In this document: positions 26,001 to 32,211 of the stretch, piece by piece
Numbering within the stretch: the first letter of the stretch is position 1
Layout: each line of letters starts with the position of its first letter
Assembly (NCBI GenBank): GCA_002495525.1
Contig: DAFS01000010.1
Location: forward strand, 1 to 32,211
Origin: Euryarchaeota archaeon UBA89
Lineage (GTDB): Archaea > Thermoplasmatota > Poseidoniia > Poseidoniales > Thalassarchaeaceae
Reading direction: 5' to 3'
Length of the DNA stretch: 32,211 bases
Program-made: the position numbers and the translations under genes
Notes under the pieces: generated by a model
Told to the model about the DNA's origin: nothing
What the model saw: the letters and a program-made list of their open reading frames with translations, nothing else
The model's database searches: none

Positions 26001-26588
26001 TTCTAGCGGCGGTGAATAACTTTGATCAACTTCCAATGTTCCAACTGAAACATCAACACACCACCAAAAAAAATCTCTACAGAAATTAATATCTATTGTT
26101 GCTTCCTGAGATACAGTCGCTAAATCAGAAGCCCTAATTATTGACACGGTATCCATATTTACTTCCAAGTCTCCTGGTTGACCATCTAAATCGATATTAT
26201 TTGCTTCATAATAGCCTTGAGATTCTACTTTGTAGACTAAACTAGAACTGTTATCTACTGTTGTAAGAAAGATATCTGTTACCGTACTTTGAAGTGTCCC
26301 TGTCAATGTCTGTAAGTTCGTATTTACACCAGAGTCAACAATAAAATCGACCATATCTAGATATCCATTATAGTTCCATGTATCGGCTATCTTCCAAGTT
26401 GGAATATCTATCAAATTATTATTTTTTGATATTGATTCAATCTTCATTTCATTTTCATCATCTAATTGCAAATGTGTTTCCGGCATGTAAATACCAGAAA
26501 AAATTGAAACTAATAGTAAAAAAACTAACGAATAAGTCACTGTATCTCGAGAGCGCATAGCGCTCTCGCATGGTTGGGCATTCATCAA
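23094..26588 (-). CDS. Large PKD-repeat surface protein with C-terminal membrane anchor
   Basis: A 1164-residue envelope protein. A signal or anchor segment lies at about residues 17-35. Residues 40 to ~530 are an unrecognised beta-rich region that opens with IPTWKIADTWNY. From about 530 to 1030 are several PKD/Ig-like repeats; typical pieces are SYDPDGGDLYCTF and YTWDDDGIFTVNMVVTDGEND. A transmembrane helix follows at about 1036-1058 (SPIGILIAIVLILSI), then a basic KKRK stop-transfer and a 105-residue acidic cytoplasmic tail ending ASEIEELIGEEE. Acidic, Asn/Asp-rich repeats suit a Ca2+-binding extracellular structure. A start at ATG 26558 is possible instead of ATG 26588/26585; that ATG lies in a hairpin. 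It lies between tbp and the sepF-like gene on the same strand. Confidence 0.82.
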   Translation of the reverse strand: MMNAQPCESAMRSRDTVTYSLVFLLLVSIFSGIYMPETHLQLDDENEMKIESISKNNNLIDIPTWKIADTWNYNGYLDMVDFIVDSGVNTNLQTLTGTLQSTVTDIFLTTVDNSSSLVYKVESQGYYEANNIDLDGQPGDLEVNMDTVSIIRASDLATVSQEATIDINFCRDFFWWCVDVSVGTLEVDQSYSPPLEGYDFPISVGESWSQDYTATTTYAGSSDYVDIPDDTVSQRNANYEVVSQGFSGVSYSSCATSYNISSTNADGEDTGYKWYCPAVRGDVKMETIESLGFTAVHSLSSYQAVSRQKIINVDLEFPLSPIDMDISAWINVSNNNGNPVANEQLQFRYEIEGDIQTITTSSNGSAHVTFNTGVYGDDSNSGDDLGSHGILAWINSQNPIIGASTITIDPDVYEIDLYVNQDGVSVERTRENSTLTLDENVGFNAIRDDSIVFSIPVINRGLRVSPPTILQIEGPDGTITNANIPALSSLEEARVEVSWLVPSNQPFGETTTSFNININDGDLTNNEGDFTLFIGSIPVALLSLADEILTLNEVLISGTNSYDPDGGDLYCTFSLESLEGDIVSSEETDCIYEYTWDDDGIFTVNMVVTDGENDFHSVSSDITILNRNPEIVLVADSDTIPVLSPITFEIIERIDQDTQTPDAPVDIVWNTPCEQGTTLGIKCTVTLDQEGPYTIQVDATDDDGATITEEYTIEVTNIAPYNPGWEVWVEGNRLINNSFGLYTVNEGEQVTIRGWAEDSENDMSSLTHIWTPDAEEKPDLQIIQQNTAISQIEVIYETNGQHIATFQVFDDDDESTDLMTVPFRVNNVQPTIRPFSQPLPVAEDQNIEMSIIADDTLNDLQTLVPCYDLDPLVNSDNQGSEIDDCDIESFNLIYSWPDSNTAPEKIIFHVTDNDGAVASEEINIDVRNTKPNTGMTTSEYNPTSGDVVLLTGNGTTDSINDMENMIYSWDMDISRDSDGDGDKTNDQDIIGKIVEWQFNNAGNIVVQLTVNDGDATDSMRINIQVEERPFSITSFIMSPIGILIAIVLILSIVAAPMIMKKRKEIDYDGYKVPSKGSIDDAFDDPDYDPFSEDRKKQKISKKRIREEMNKPVVKNEGLDKDLLLDNDNQIPSNDLENIEMEDKNLAVNEVLSASEIEELIGEEE
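26548..26568. repeat. Perfect 9-base inverted repeat over a candidate start codon
   Basis: The arms CGAGAGCGC (26548-26556) and GCGCTCTCG (26560-26568) are exact reverse complements around a three-base loop ATA. Seven of nine arm positions are G or C, in strongly AT-rich surroundings. On the minus strand the loop and second arm include the ATG at 26558-26556, an alternative start of the surface protein. In mRNA this would be a stable hairpin near the 5' end. It could control translation, act as a protein site, or be chance. Confidence 0.6.
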
Positions 26589-26615
26589 TCTCGCGATTGA
26601 AGAGTCTCAAATTAT

Positions 26616-27332
26616 CTACAATAAATCAGCAAGTTCGTCTTGAATAAACTGAACAGCTTCGAGGATTTCGTCCTTGTGTCTTGCACCAGTGATTACCATC
26701 TTACCGCTACCGAAAATTAGGCAGACAACTTTAGGATAATCTAACCTGTAGATTAGACCAGGGAATTGTTCTGGTTCGTATTCAACTTTATCGAAAGGTA
26801 AGTGGAATGTGAGATTGTTAAGATTCAACTTCCTTGGTAATGCAGCCAGAGGTTCTCCTTCTCTAATTCCTCTGATTCTTGAATCATTAGCCTCTACTTC
26901 CTCATCTGTTGCAGCTCTAATTCCTCCACCATCTAAATCAATAACACGTGTGTTGTTATCATCCATTCTAGCAGTACCATAATAATCTTCAGGATAGAAA
27001 AGAGAATATGTAGCAACCATATTTTGTACTTCAATTTCAACATCTTTTAGGTCCCATGTGTCGATACCTGCAGCCCTTAAGTCAGCAGTCATTCTTTCGA
27101 TTCCAGTATGAATATTCTGTTCATTCTTACCACCAGTGCAAACAGCCCTTCCGGATCTGAACATTAAGATTGCAAGTTTCGGGTCGACTACTCTGTAAAC
27201 GACTCCAGGGAATTGTTCAGGTTCGTATTCACAATTCAATTGAATTGCGATATCCGGAAGATCAAGTTCTTCCGCAACTCTTGTTGATGCAACTACATTC
27301 ACTACAGTTAGGCGTTCTTCGTCACTAAGCAT
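26616..27332 (-). CDS. tbp: TATA-binding protein with an insertion in the second repeat
   Basis: The archaeal general transcription factor that binds the TATA box and recruits TFB and RNA polymerase. Two saddle repeats are clear. The first runs from VNVVAS through EYEPEQFPGVVYRV to LMFRSGRAVCTGG. The second runs from VQNMVA through EYEPEQFPGLIYRL to LIFGSGKMVITGA. The paired phenylalanines that kink DNA (FPG and the LMF/LIF stirrups) are all kept. Between QNMV and EYEPEQ of the second repeat there are 77 residues, where Pyrococcus TBP as I recall it has about 21, an insertion of roughly 56 acidic, Gly-rich residues. Start ATG 27332 is chosen because a TATA box lies at the right distance for a leaderless message; an ATG at 27374 would add 14 residues. 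Confidence 0.93.
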   Translation of the reverse strand: MLSDEERLTVVNVVASTRVAEELDLPDIAIQLNCEYEPEQFPGVVYRVVDPKLAILMFRSGRAVCTGGKNEQNIHTGIERMTADLRAAGIDTWDLKDVEIEVQNMVATYSLFYPEDYYGTARMDDNNTRVIDLDGGGIRAATDEEVEANDSRIRGIREGEPLAALPRKLNLNNLTFHLPFDKVEYEPEQFPGLIYRLDYPKVVCLIFGSGKMVITGARHKDEILEAVQFIQDELADLL

Positions 27333-27353
27333 ACCGCTCGCACTTATGTTTAC

Positions 27354-27361
27354 TTTATAAA
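27354..27361 (-). promoter_or_regulatory. TATA box of the tbp gene
   Basis: TTTATAAA sits with its centre about 25 bases before ATG 27332 on the minus strand. This is the standard TATA-to-initiation distance in archaea, so the message would start at or next to the ATG (leaderless). It lies in the 56-base gap after the mevalonate kinase gene, or inside the coding region if the upstream ATG 27374 were used, which argues against that start. TBP could bind its own promoter here. Confidence 0.6.
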
Positions 27362-27388
27362 GAATAGTTGTCAATAAAACGAATTAAA

Positions 27389-28399
27389 TTATAATTTATT
27401 CTTTTTTTTTTTGATATAAACTCCACTGGAACCGAATTTTGAGATTAATGGCTTTCCACCACATAATTCAATTTCTTGGGCCACTCTAGTAGGGTTATCT
27501 GTTAGAGCAACCATGCATCCTCCCCCGCCTGCTCCTGTAAGTTTTGATCCAAATGAATGTGACCTAGTCGCGGATACCATTAGGTCCAATAATTCATTAC
27601 TAACTCCTAGAATTTTTAATTTCTCATGACAACTATTCATTGCCATTCCAACCGCTTCTAAATTCCCAGCTTTTAATGCGGTAAGTCCTGCAATGGTAAT
27701 ATTCTCAATTGATTTCATTTCCTCATAAAGTTCATGATTTTGTTTCAATCTTTCTGCAACACCTGAAACCATTTTACCTGTTGGTGAAGATTGACCAGTG
27801 AAGCCTAAAACTAACCATGATTGATTGATATTTTCATGTAATTCAGCATGATGAATTGACCAACTCCTTTTTCCTTCAGGAGTCACAAGACTAGTATCAA
27901 AAACATGTTCTAATGTATCTATCCTTTCCCCTGAAACTACGACACATCCTCCAAGTGAACTTGCAGCAGAGTCAGTTGGACTAGCTCTTCCTTCTTGAGT
28001 TGCAGCTTCCGCTGAATGACCAATTTTTGATAATTTAATCAAATCTATTTCTTTACCTGGTTTAGTGAATTGATGCAGTGCTGCACCCATTGCATTCGAA
28101 AGCGCGGCACTTGAACCAAGTCCGGCACCAGAGAATAAATTGGATTGAACATTGATTCTCAAAGGCTTCCCTTCATAGTTAAACAAATCTCTTATGATAT
28201 GCTGTATGTGTGGATGCTTGTCTGGATTGAATTTTTCATATCCATCAGTGTTGTATTGGTTATTTATTTCCCAATCCTCTGATTCTTCAATTGTAATTTC
28301 AACTCCTGAATCTATAGAAACAGCAACAGCAGGGTGGCCATAAACAACCGCATGTTCACCAAATAAAATACACTTTCCGGGTGCGAAGGCAGTTGACAT
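27389..28399 (-). CDS. mvk: Mevalonate kinase
   Basis: A 336-residue GHMP kinase that phosphorylates mevalonate for isoprenoid (archaeal ether lipid) synthesis. FAPGKCILFGEHAVVYGHPAVAVSID is the defining N-terminal block, with the catalytic and substrate residues. SGAGLGSSAAL is the phosphate loop, and SKLTGAGGGGCMVAL the C-terminal motif. The start is ATG 28399; GGAGGA (28407-28402) lies two bases upstream of it, a strong ribosome-binding site, although the frame is open to 28444. The protein ends in a Lys-rich tail (IKKKKNKL). The tbp gene follows on the same strand. Confidence 0.95.
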   Translation of the reverse strand: MSTAFAPGKCILFGEHAVVYGHPAVAVSIDSGVEITIEESEDWEINNQYNTDGYEKFNPDKHPHIQHIIRDLFNYEGKPLRINVQSNLFSGAGLGSSAALSNAMGAALHQFTKPGKEIDLIKLSKIGHSAEAATQEGRASPTDSAASSLGGCVVVSGERIDTLEHVFDTSLVTPEGKRSWSIHHAELHENINQSWLVLGFTGQSSPTGKMVSGVAERLKQNHELYEEMKSIENITIAGLTALKAGNLEAVGMAMNSCHEKLKILGVSNELLDLMVSATRSHSFGSKLTGAGGGGCMVALTDNPTRVAQEIELCGGKPLISKFGSSGVYIKKKKNKL

Positions 28400-28401
28400 A
28401 G

Positions 28402-28407
28402 TCCTCC
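28402..28407 (-). promoter_or_regulatory. Shine-Dalgarno site of mvk
   Basis: GGAGGA on the minus strand, ending two bases before ATG 28399. It decides the start against the longer frame that begins at 28444 and has no such site. It also shows that this organism uses Shine-Dalgarno initiation for some genes beside leaderless-looking ones such as tbp. Confidence 0.6.
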
Positions 28408-28503
28408 GTACAGGACATAGGAAATTAGTATTGGGTATTATCATATCAATCGGTTAATTGAAAGTAGTGTCTATCTTCGGATGTGTATTACTCAATCCCA
28501 TGT

Positions 28504-28512
28504 GAGGGGGAG
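28504..28512 (+). promoter_or_regulatory. Shine-Dalgarno site of the FadF-like gene
   Basis: GAGGGGGAG lies eight bases before ATG 28521 on the plus strand. It is a purine-rich run complementary to the 16S rRNA 3' end and supports this ATG as the start. Confidence 0.6.
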
Positions 28513-28520
28513 AACTTTTC

Positions 28521-30527
28521 ATGATACACCCATTAGAGATGCAATATGGCCCATTTGATGGATGGACAATTCTTTTGTTAATGGGCGGTTTATCGGTTTC
28601 ATTCTTCATGTTTCAAGTAATCAAGGCAACTCGATTAGTGATGTTAGGTTCTCCGGATAATCGTTTTGATTCTTGGGGTTTAAGAATTAAGGAAATGCTA
28701 ATTGGTTGGCTAGGGCAGAAGAAAGTTCTTCGCGATAAAGTTGCAGGAATAATGCATGTTCTGATGTTTTGGGGCTTCCTAATGTTAGGGAGTGATATGC
28801 TAGACCTTGTTAGTGCTAATTATTTTTCTGAGAATATTCTTCCTTCAATATTCAATGGCCCTTGGAATGGAATTGTCGAATTAGGTTATACTACTGCCTT
28901 GATTGGTGCTTCGGCCGCTTTAACTAGAAGGATTATTTTCACTCCTGAGAAACTTAAAGGTAAGTCTCAGTTAGAAGGTAATTTTATTCTTTTCTTAATC
29001 TTGACAATTACATCTACGTCGTTTATTATCGAATCATCAGAAGATCCTTCATCATTTTGGGAACCAATAGGGTATTGGGTATTTGATAGTCTGAACTTGA
29101 GTAATGGAATTATTGTCGTATCTTATTGGTCTCATATGGTGGCAATTTGCTGCTTTTTAGTACTAATACCCGTATCTAAGCATATGCATTTAGTAATGGC
29201 TATCCCTAATGTTTTCTTTCATGACACTAATGCAATTGGTACCATGCGTCCTTTGGCTACAGATGATAGCGGTAAGGCAATTCCTCTCGAAGAATTAGAT
29301 ATTGATTCATTTGGAGTTAGTACTTTCGATCAATATACATGGAGGCAAATAATAGATGGTTGGTCTTGTACATCATGTGCAAGATGCCAAGACGTCTGTC
29401 CCGCTTATGAGTCTGGAAAAGGTCTCAATCCTATGCAAGTAATTCATGATGTAAGAAACTATGCTAATGAGCATGCACCTATTTTACTGAAAGGAGAGCA
29501 ACCAGAAGAAACTATGTTAGCGAGGATAACAAGTGAAGCTGTTTGGGCATGTACGACTTGTAATGCATGTGTAGATATATGTCCACTTTATATCGAACAT
29601 GTTCCTAAATTAACAGATTTGAGAAGAAATGCTATGATGGAAACTATGGAATATCCAGAGGAACTAAATGTTGCTATGGGTAACTTGGAATCAGCTTCAA
29701 ACCCCTATGGTTTTGGTCCTCATGAGAGAGCTGATTGGGCATCAGATTTAGACGTGAAAGTCGGGCAGCCAGCTGAATATATCTATTTCGTCGGTTGTGC
29801 TGCTAGTTTTGATGAAAGAAATCAAAAAGTAGCACGTGCAACAATTTCTCTGATGAAAGAAGCAGGATTAGATGTAGGGATATTAGGGATGCAGGAAGGA
29901 TGTTCAGGAGATCCTGCAAGAAGGGCTGGGAATGAATATCTCTTCCAAATGTTGGCCGAAACTAATATTATGACTTTCCAAGAATTAGGTGTCAAAAGAA
30001 TTGTAGCCTCTTGTCCGCATTGTTTCCATACTTTGGGTAAAGAATATTCAGATTATGGTGCTGATGAACTTGAAGTATTCCATCATACAGAGATTATGGC
30101 CAAGTTACAAGAAGAAGGAAAACTTCCTGACTTCGATAAGGAAGGTAAGAGTATCACTTTCCATGATCCTTGTTATTTGGGTCGTATTGGAGATGTTATA
30201 GACGAACCTAGATCTGTTTTAGGTGGAGTAGATGTAGAGATTGAAAGACATGGAAAAGATTCATTCTGTTGCGGAGCGGGTGGGGCTCAAATGTGGATGG
30301 AGGAAGATTCTGATAAAAGAGTAAATAAAATTCGCGCAGAAGAAATAGCCGCAACTGGTTGTGATACGGTAGCTATTGGTTGTCCATTTTGTTCAGTAAT
30401 GGTGAAAGATGGTCTTGATACAGTAGGTTCAGAGATGGATGTAAAAGATGTAGCAGAACTATTATGGGAACAGATTGTTGCCAGGGATAAAGAGATTCAT
30501 TCTTCTGCAATTTTAACAAATGATTGA
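28521..30527 (+). CDS. FadF-like membrane (Fe-S) reductase: cytochrome b-type domain, two 4Fe-4S motifs and CCG domains
   Basis: A 668-residue membrane oxidoreductase. Residues 1 to ~240 hold five membrane helices with histidines in HVLMFWG, YWSHMVA and SKHMHLV, as in NarI-type haem-b subunits. CTSCARCQDVCP and CTTCNACVDICP are two [4Fe-4S] motifs. Two HdrB/GlpC-type CCG domains follow. The first is modified (EGCSGDPARRAGNE, then SCPHC) and the second canonical (HDPCYLGR, SFCCGAGGAQMW, GCPFC). This architecture matches the FadF/EtfB-associated reductases, thought to pass electrons from electron transfer flavoprotein and acyl-CoA dehydrogenases to quinone. An acyl-CoA dehydrogenase starts at the left edge of the window but is not adjacent. 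Heterodisulfide reductase HdrDE is a related alternative. Confidence 0.85.
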   Translation: MIHPLEMQYGPFDGWTILLLMGGLSVSFFMFQVIKATRLVMLGSPDNRFDSWGLRIKEMLIGWLGQKKVLRDKVAGIMHVLMFWGFLMLGSDMLDLVSANYFSENILPSIFNGPWNGIVELGYTTALIGASAALTRRIIFTPEKLKGKSQLEGNFILFLILTITSTSFIIESSEDPSSFWEPIGYWVFDSLNLSNGIIVVSYWSHMVAICCFLVLIPVSKHMHLVMAIPNVFFHDTNAIGTMRPLATDDSGKAIPLEELDIDSFGVSTFDQYTWRQIIDGWSCTSCARCQDVCPAYESGKGLNPMQVIHDVRNYANEHAPILLKGEQPEETMLARITSEAVWACTTCNACVDICPLYIEHVPKLTDLRRNAMMETMEYPEELNVAMGNLESASNPYGFGPHERADWASDLDVKVGQPAEYIYFVGCAASFDERNQKVARATISLMKEAGLDVGILGMQEGCSGDPARRAGNEYLFQMLAETNIMTFQELGVKRIVASCPHCFHTLGKEYSDYGADELEVFHHTEIMAKLQEEGKLPDFDKEGKSITFHDPCYLGRIGDVIDEPRSVLGGVDVEIERHGKDSFCCGAGGAQMWMEEDSDKRVNKIRAEEIAATGCDTVAIGCPFCSVMVKDGLDTVGSEMDVKDVAELLWEQIVARDKEIHSSAILTND

Positions 30528-30564
30528 TAATTACAATATTAAACCTAATCTCTCTCGTAAGTGC

Positions 30565-30957
30565 ATGAGTAATGAGTTTAAATTTCTTGGTCTGACAATT
30601 CCAAAACTAGCAATACTTTCTGGCTCAATACTGATTCTTTGGGGTGTCATCTCATTTTTCGCTAGTGATTCAGGTAGTATGACCGCACTTATTCCATCTT
30701 TTTTTGGAGTACCATTAGCAATTCTTGGGTTCCTTTCTATTAGGAATGAATCAAATAAACATCATTATATGCATGCATCGATGATTTTTGCATTAATCTC
30801 GGTATTGGGGGGTCTGAGAATTTTCCAACTCGAAGATGCCAGTAATCTTACTTTAGCCTCTCATCTTATTCTTTTAGTAGTGGGCATAATTTTCATGGTT
30901 GGGGGCATACTATCTTTCAGATATGCTAGGAAACTAAGGGAATCACTTGTAGAATAG
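30565..30957 (+). CDS. Small four-helix membrane protein downstream of the FadF-like gene
   Basis: A 130-residue hypothetical protein with four hydrophobic segments: LAILSGSILILWGVISFF, ALIPSFFGVPLAILGFLSI, MHASMIFALISVLGGLRIF and LASHLILLVVGIIFMVGGILSF. A short basic tail follows. No catalytic motif is seen. An in-frame ATG at 30520 overlaps the end of the FadF-like gene by eight bases and would add 15 polar residues; I prefer ATG 30565 because it leads to the first conserved-looking segment (FKFLGLTIPKLAIL), but either is possible. Position and overlap suggest co-transcription with the reductase. Confidence 0.6.
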   Translation: MSNEFKFLGLTIPKLAILSGSILILWGVISFFASDSGSMTALIPSFFGVPLAILGFLSIRNESNKHHYMHASMIFALISVLGGLRIFQLEDASNLTLASHLILLVVGIIFMVGGILSFRYARKLRESLVE

Positions 30958-31069
30958 TTTGAGGCTGTTAATTATTATGCTTAGAGAATAAACATCTCAG
31001 TTCGTCTCAAGCCTTCATTGATTCAGCGCGAGGTTCATGACTGTAATACCTTCACCATCATTTGATTGA

Positions 31070-32211
31070 ATGACACTGCGCCTGTATGATACTCGTTCTC
31101 GAGTTAAAAGAAATTTCGAACCTCTTATAGAAGGGCAAGTAGGAATTTATGTCTGTGGAATTACTCCATATTCTCCGAGTCACATTGGCCATGCACGTCA
31201 AGCAATCGCTTTCGATATCATAGTTAGATGGTTTAGAAAGAGTGGATATAATGTTAATCATATAACAAACTTTACAGATATTGATGACAAAATCATAGCT
31301 ATTGCAAATGATGAGCAAATAAACTTCTTAGAAGTAGCAAATAGGAATATAGAGGATTATTTTGAGGTTATGAATTTGCTCAATGTGTTGCCTGCGGATG
31401 CATATCCAAGAGTTACTGAAACAATACCAGAAATAATTTCTATGATATCTAGTTTGATAGCAAGTGGTAATGCATACGAGTCTTCTGACGGTGTTTACTT
31501 TGAAATTAATAGTGCACCTGAAAAATATGGTCAATTAACAGGTCAAACACTAGAAATGGTTCAAGAAGGTGCAGGAGGTCGAGTGACAAAGACAGGTTCT
31601 GGAAAAAAGAATCATAGAGACTTCGCATTATGGAAGTCTGCCAAGGAGAATGAACCGTCCTGGGACAGTCCATGGGGTAAAGGTAGACCTGGATGGCATA
31701 TTGAGTGCTCCGCAATGTCTCTTCAATACTTAGGTGAAAAGTTTGACATTCATGGAGGAGGTTCAGATTTAATATTCCCACATCATGAGGCGGAAATTTT
31801 CCAATCTGAATGTTGTCTCAATCATGATCCAGTCGTACAATACTGGATTCATAATGGCATGATTAATGTTGATGGAGAAAAAATGAGTAAATCATTAGGG
31901 AACTTTTGGACTATTAAAGATGCTATTTCTAAGGTTCATCCCTTAGAATTAAGATACTGCTTAATCAATGCACCTTATAGGCAACCAGTTGAATTTAACG
32001 ATGTAATGCTTGAAGATTCATCAAGCCATTACCAGAGACTAATATCTGCTTATGGTGAAGGTCTTTCTTTGTACGGAAAGAAGTCATGGGAGAATTCGGA
32101 TTTCTTAAAATCTGTCAGTGATAATTTTTCTGATGGAATGAATGATGACTTCAATACTAGAGTTGCAGTCGTTGAAGTGCAGTCAGTAGTTAAATATTTG
32201 AGAGATAAAAT
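31070..32211 (+). CDS. cysS: Cysteinyl-tRNA synthetase, N-terminal 380 residues (runs off the right edge)
   Basis: A class I aminoacyl-tRNA synthetase, open from ATG 31070 to the end of the window without a stop. The zinc and adenylate site begins with VCGITPYSPSHIGHARQA: Cys29 and the HIGH motif (38-41). FTDIDDKI, RPGWHIECSAMS (second zinc cysteine), HGGGSDLIFPHHEAEIFQSE (zinc His and Glu ligands) and KMSKSLGN follow in order, so every catalytic element is present. The missing part is the anticodon-binding C-terminal domain. The gene is preceded by a 112-base intergenic region and is not clearly in an operon with the upstream membrane-protein gene. Confidence 0.96.
   Translation, partial: MTLRLYDTRSRVKRNFEPLIEGQVGIYVCGITPYSPSHIGHARQAIAFDIIVRWFRKSGYNVNHITNFTDIDDKIIAIANDEQINFLEVANRNIEDYFEVMNLLNVLPADAYPRVTETIPEIISMISSLIASGNAYESSDGVYFEINSAPEKYGQLTGQTLEMVQEGAGGRVTKTGSGKKNHRDFALWKSAKENEPSWDSPWGKGRPGWHIECSAMSLQYLGEKFDIHGGGSDLIFPHHEAEIFQSECCLNHDPVVQYWIHNGMINVDGEKMSKSLGNFWTIKDAISKVHPLELRYCLINAPYRQPVEFNDVMLEDSSSHYQRLISAYGEGLSLYGKKSWENSDFLKSVSDNFSDGMNDDFNTRVAVVEVQSVVKYLRDK

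Noticed and set aside
27399..27412. Run of T as a possible terminator
   Set aside because: On the minus strand it encodes the Lys-rich tail of mevalonate kinase. No plus-strand gene ends there.
30958..31069. Possible tRNA or small RNA before cysS
   Set aside because: No cloverleaf arms or TTC-loop pattern is present; only a weak GAGGCT/AAGCCT pairing is seen.
31058..31781. Minus-strand open frames opposite cysS
   Set aside because: They lie antisense to a clear cysteinyl-tRNA synthetase with all motifs and have no recognisable content.

Overview
The window reads as a chromosomal segment of an AT-rich, free-living marine euryarchaeon. The best guess is Marine Group II (Candidatus Poseidoniales) or a close relative. 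The archaeal evidence is a TATA-binding protein with its own TATA box, archaeal-type DHBP synthase and FAD synthase (RibL), mevalonate kinase and an archaeal SepF-like protein. Many other genes are of bacterial type: an AmpG-like permease, PolX, a FadF-like reductase and two-domain riboflavin synthase. Such a mixture is common in these archaea, but the lineage cannot be proved from this window alone. No rRNA, tRNA, insertion sequence, prophage or CRISPR array was seen. Genes are packed closely, and the longest gene-free stretch is 253 bases (3962-4214).

Layout. Positions 1-8602 lie on the minus strand: the first codons of an acyl-CoA dehydrogenase, a Na+/Ca2+ exchanger-family protein, a giant fused alpha/beta 2-oxoacid dehydrogenase E1 with an N-terminal zinc ribbon, a MoeZ-like E1-type activating enzyme with a rhodanese domain, thioredoxin reductase, and a riboflavin/FAD cluster (ribB-ribL-ribE-ribH). 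A GHMP sugar kinase diverges from the riboflavin cluster. It is followed by an AmpG-like permease carrying a secreted N-terminal domain and by a glutaredoxin. From 12610 to 17297 the minus strand carries an esterase, a lipoprotein, a membrane pyrophosphatase and a glutamine amidotransferase. Next come a NifU-domain protein and a small membrane protein, then a plus-strand repair group: PolX, a small membrane protein and endonuclease III. After that are peroxiredoxin and a flavin-reductase-like protein.

The minus strand from 22612 to 28399 holds mevalonate kinase, TBP, a 1164-residue PKD-type surface protein and a SepF-like division protein. This links lipid synthesis, transcription, envelope and division genes in one co-oriented run. 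The window ends with a FadF-like membrane iron-sulfur reductase, a small membrane protein and a truncated cysteinyl-tRNA synthetase.

The points most worth following up are: a set of operator-like 17-base dyads, partly spaced at 33 bases, in front of the zinc-ribbon E1; a roughly 56-residue insertion inside the second TBP repeat; a PolX whose third catalytic aspartate appears to be glutamine; the surface protein/SepF pair; and the ectodomain-AmpG fusion.
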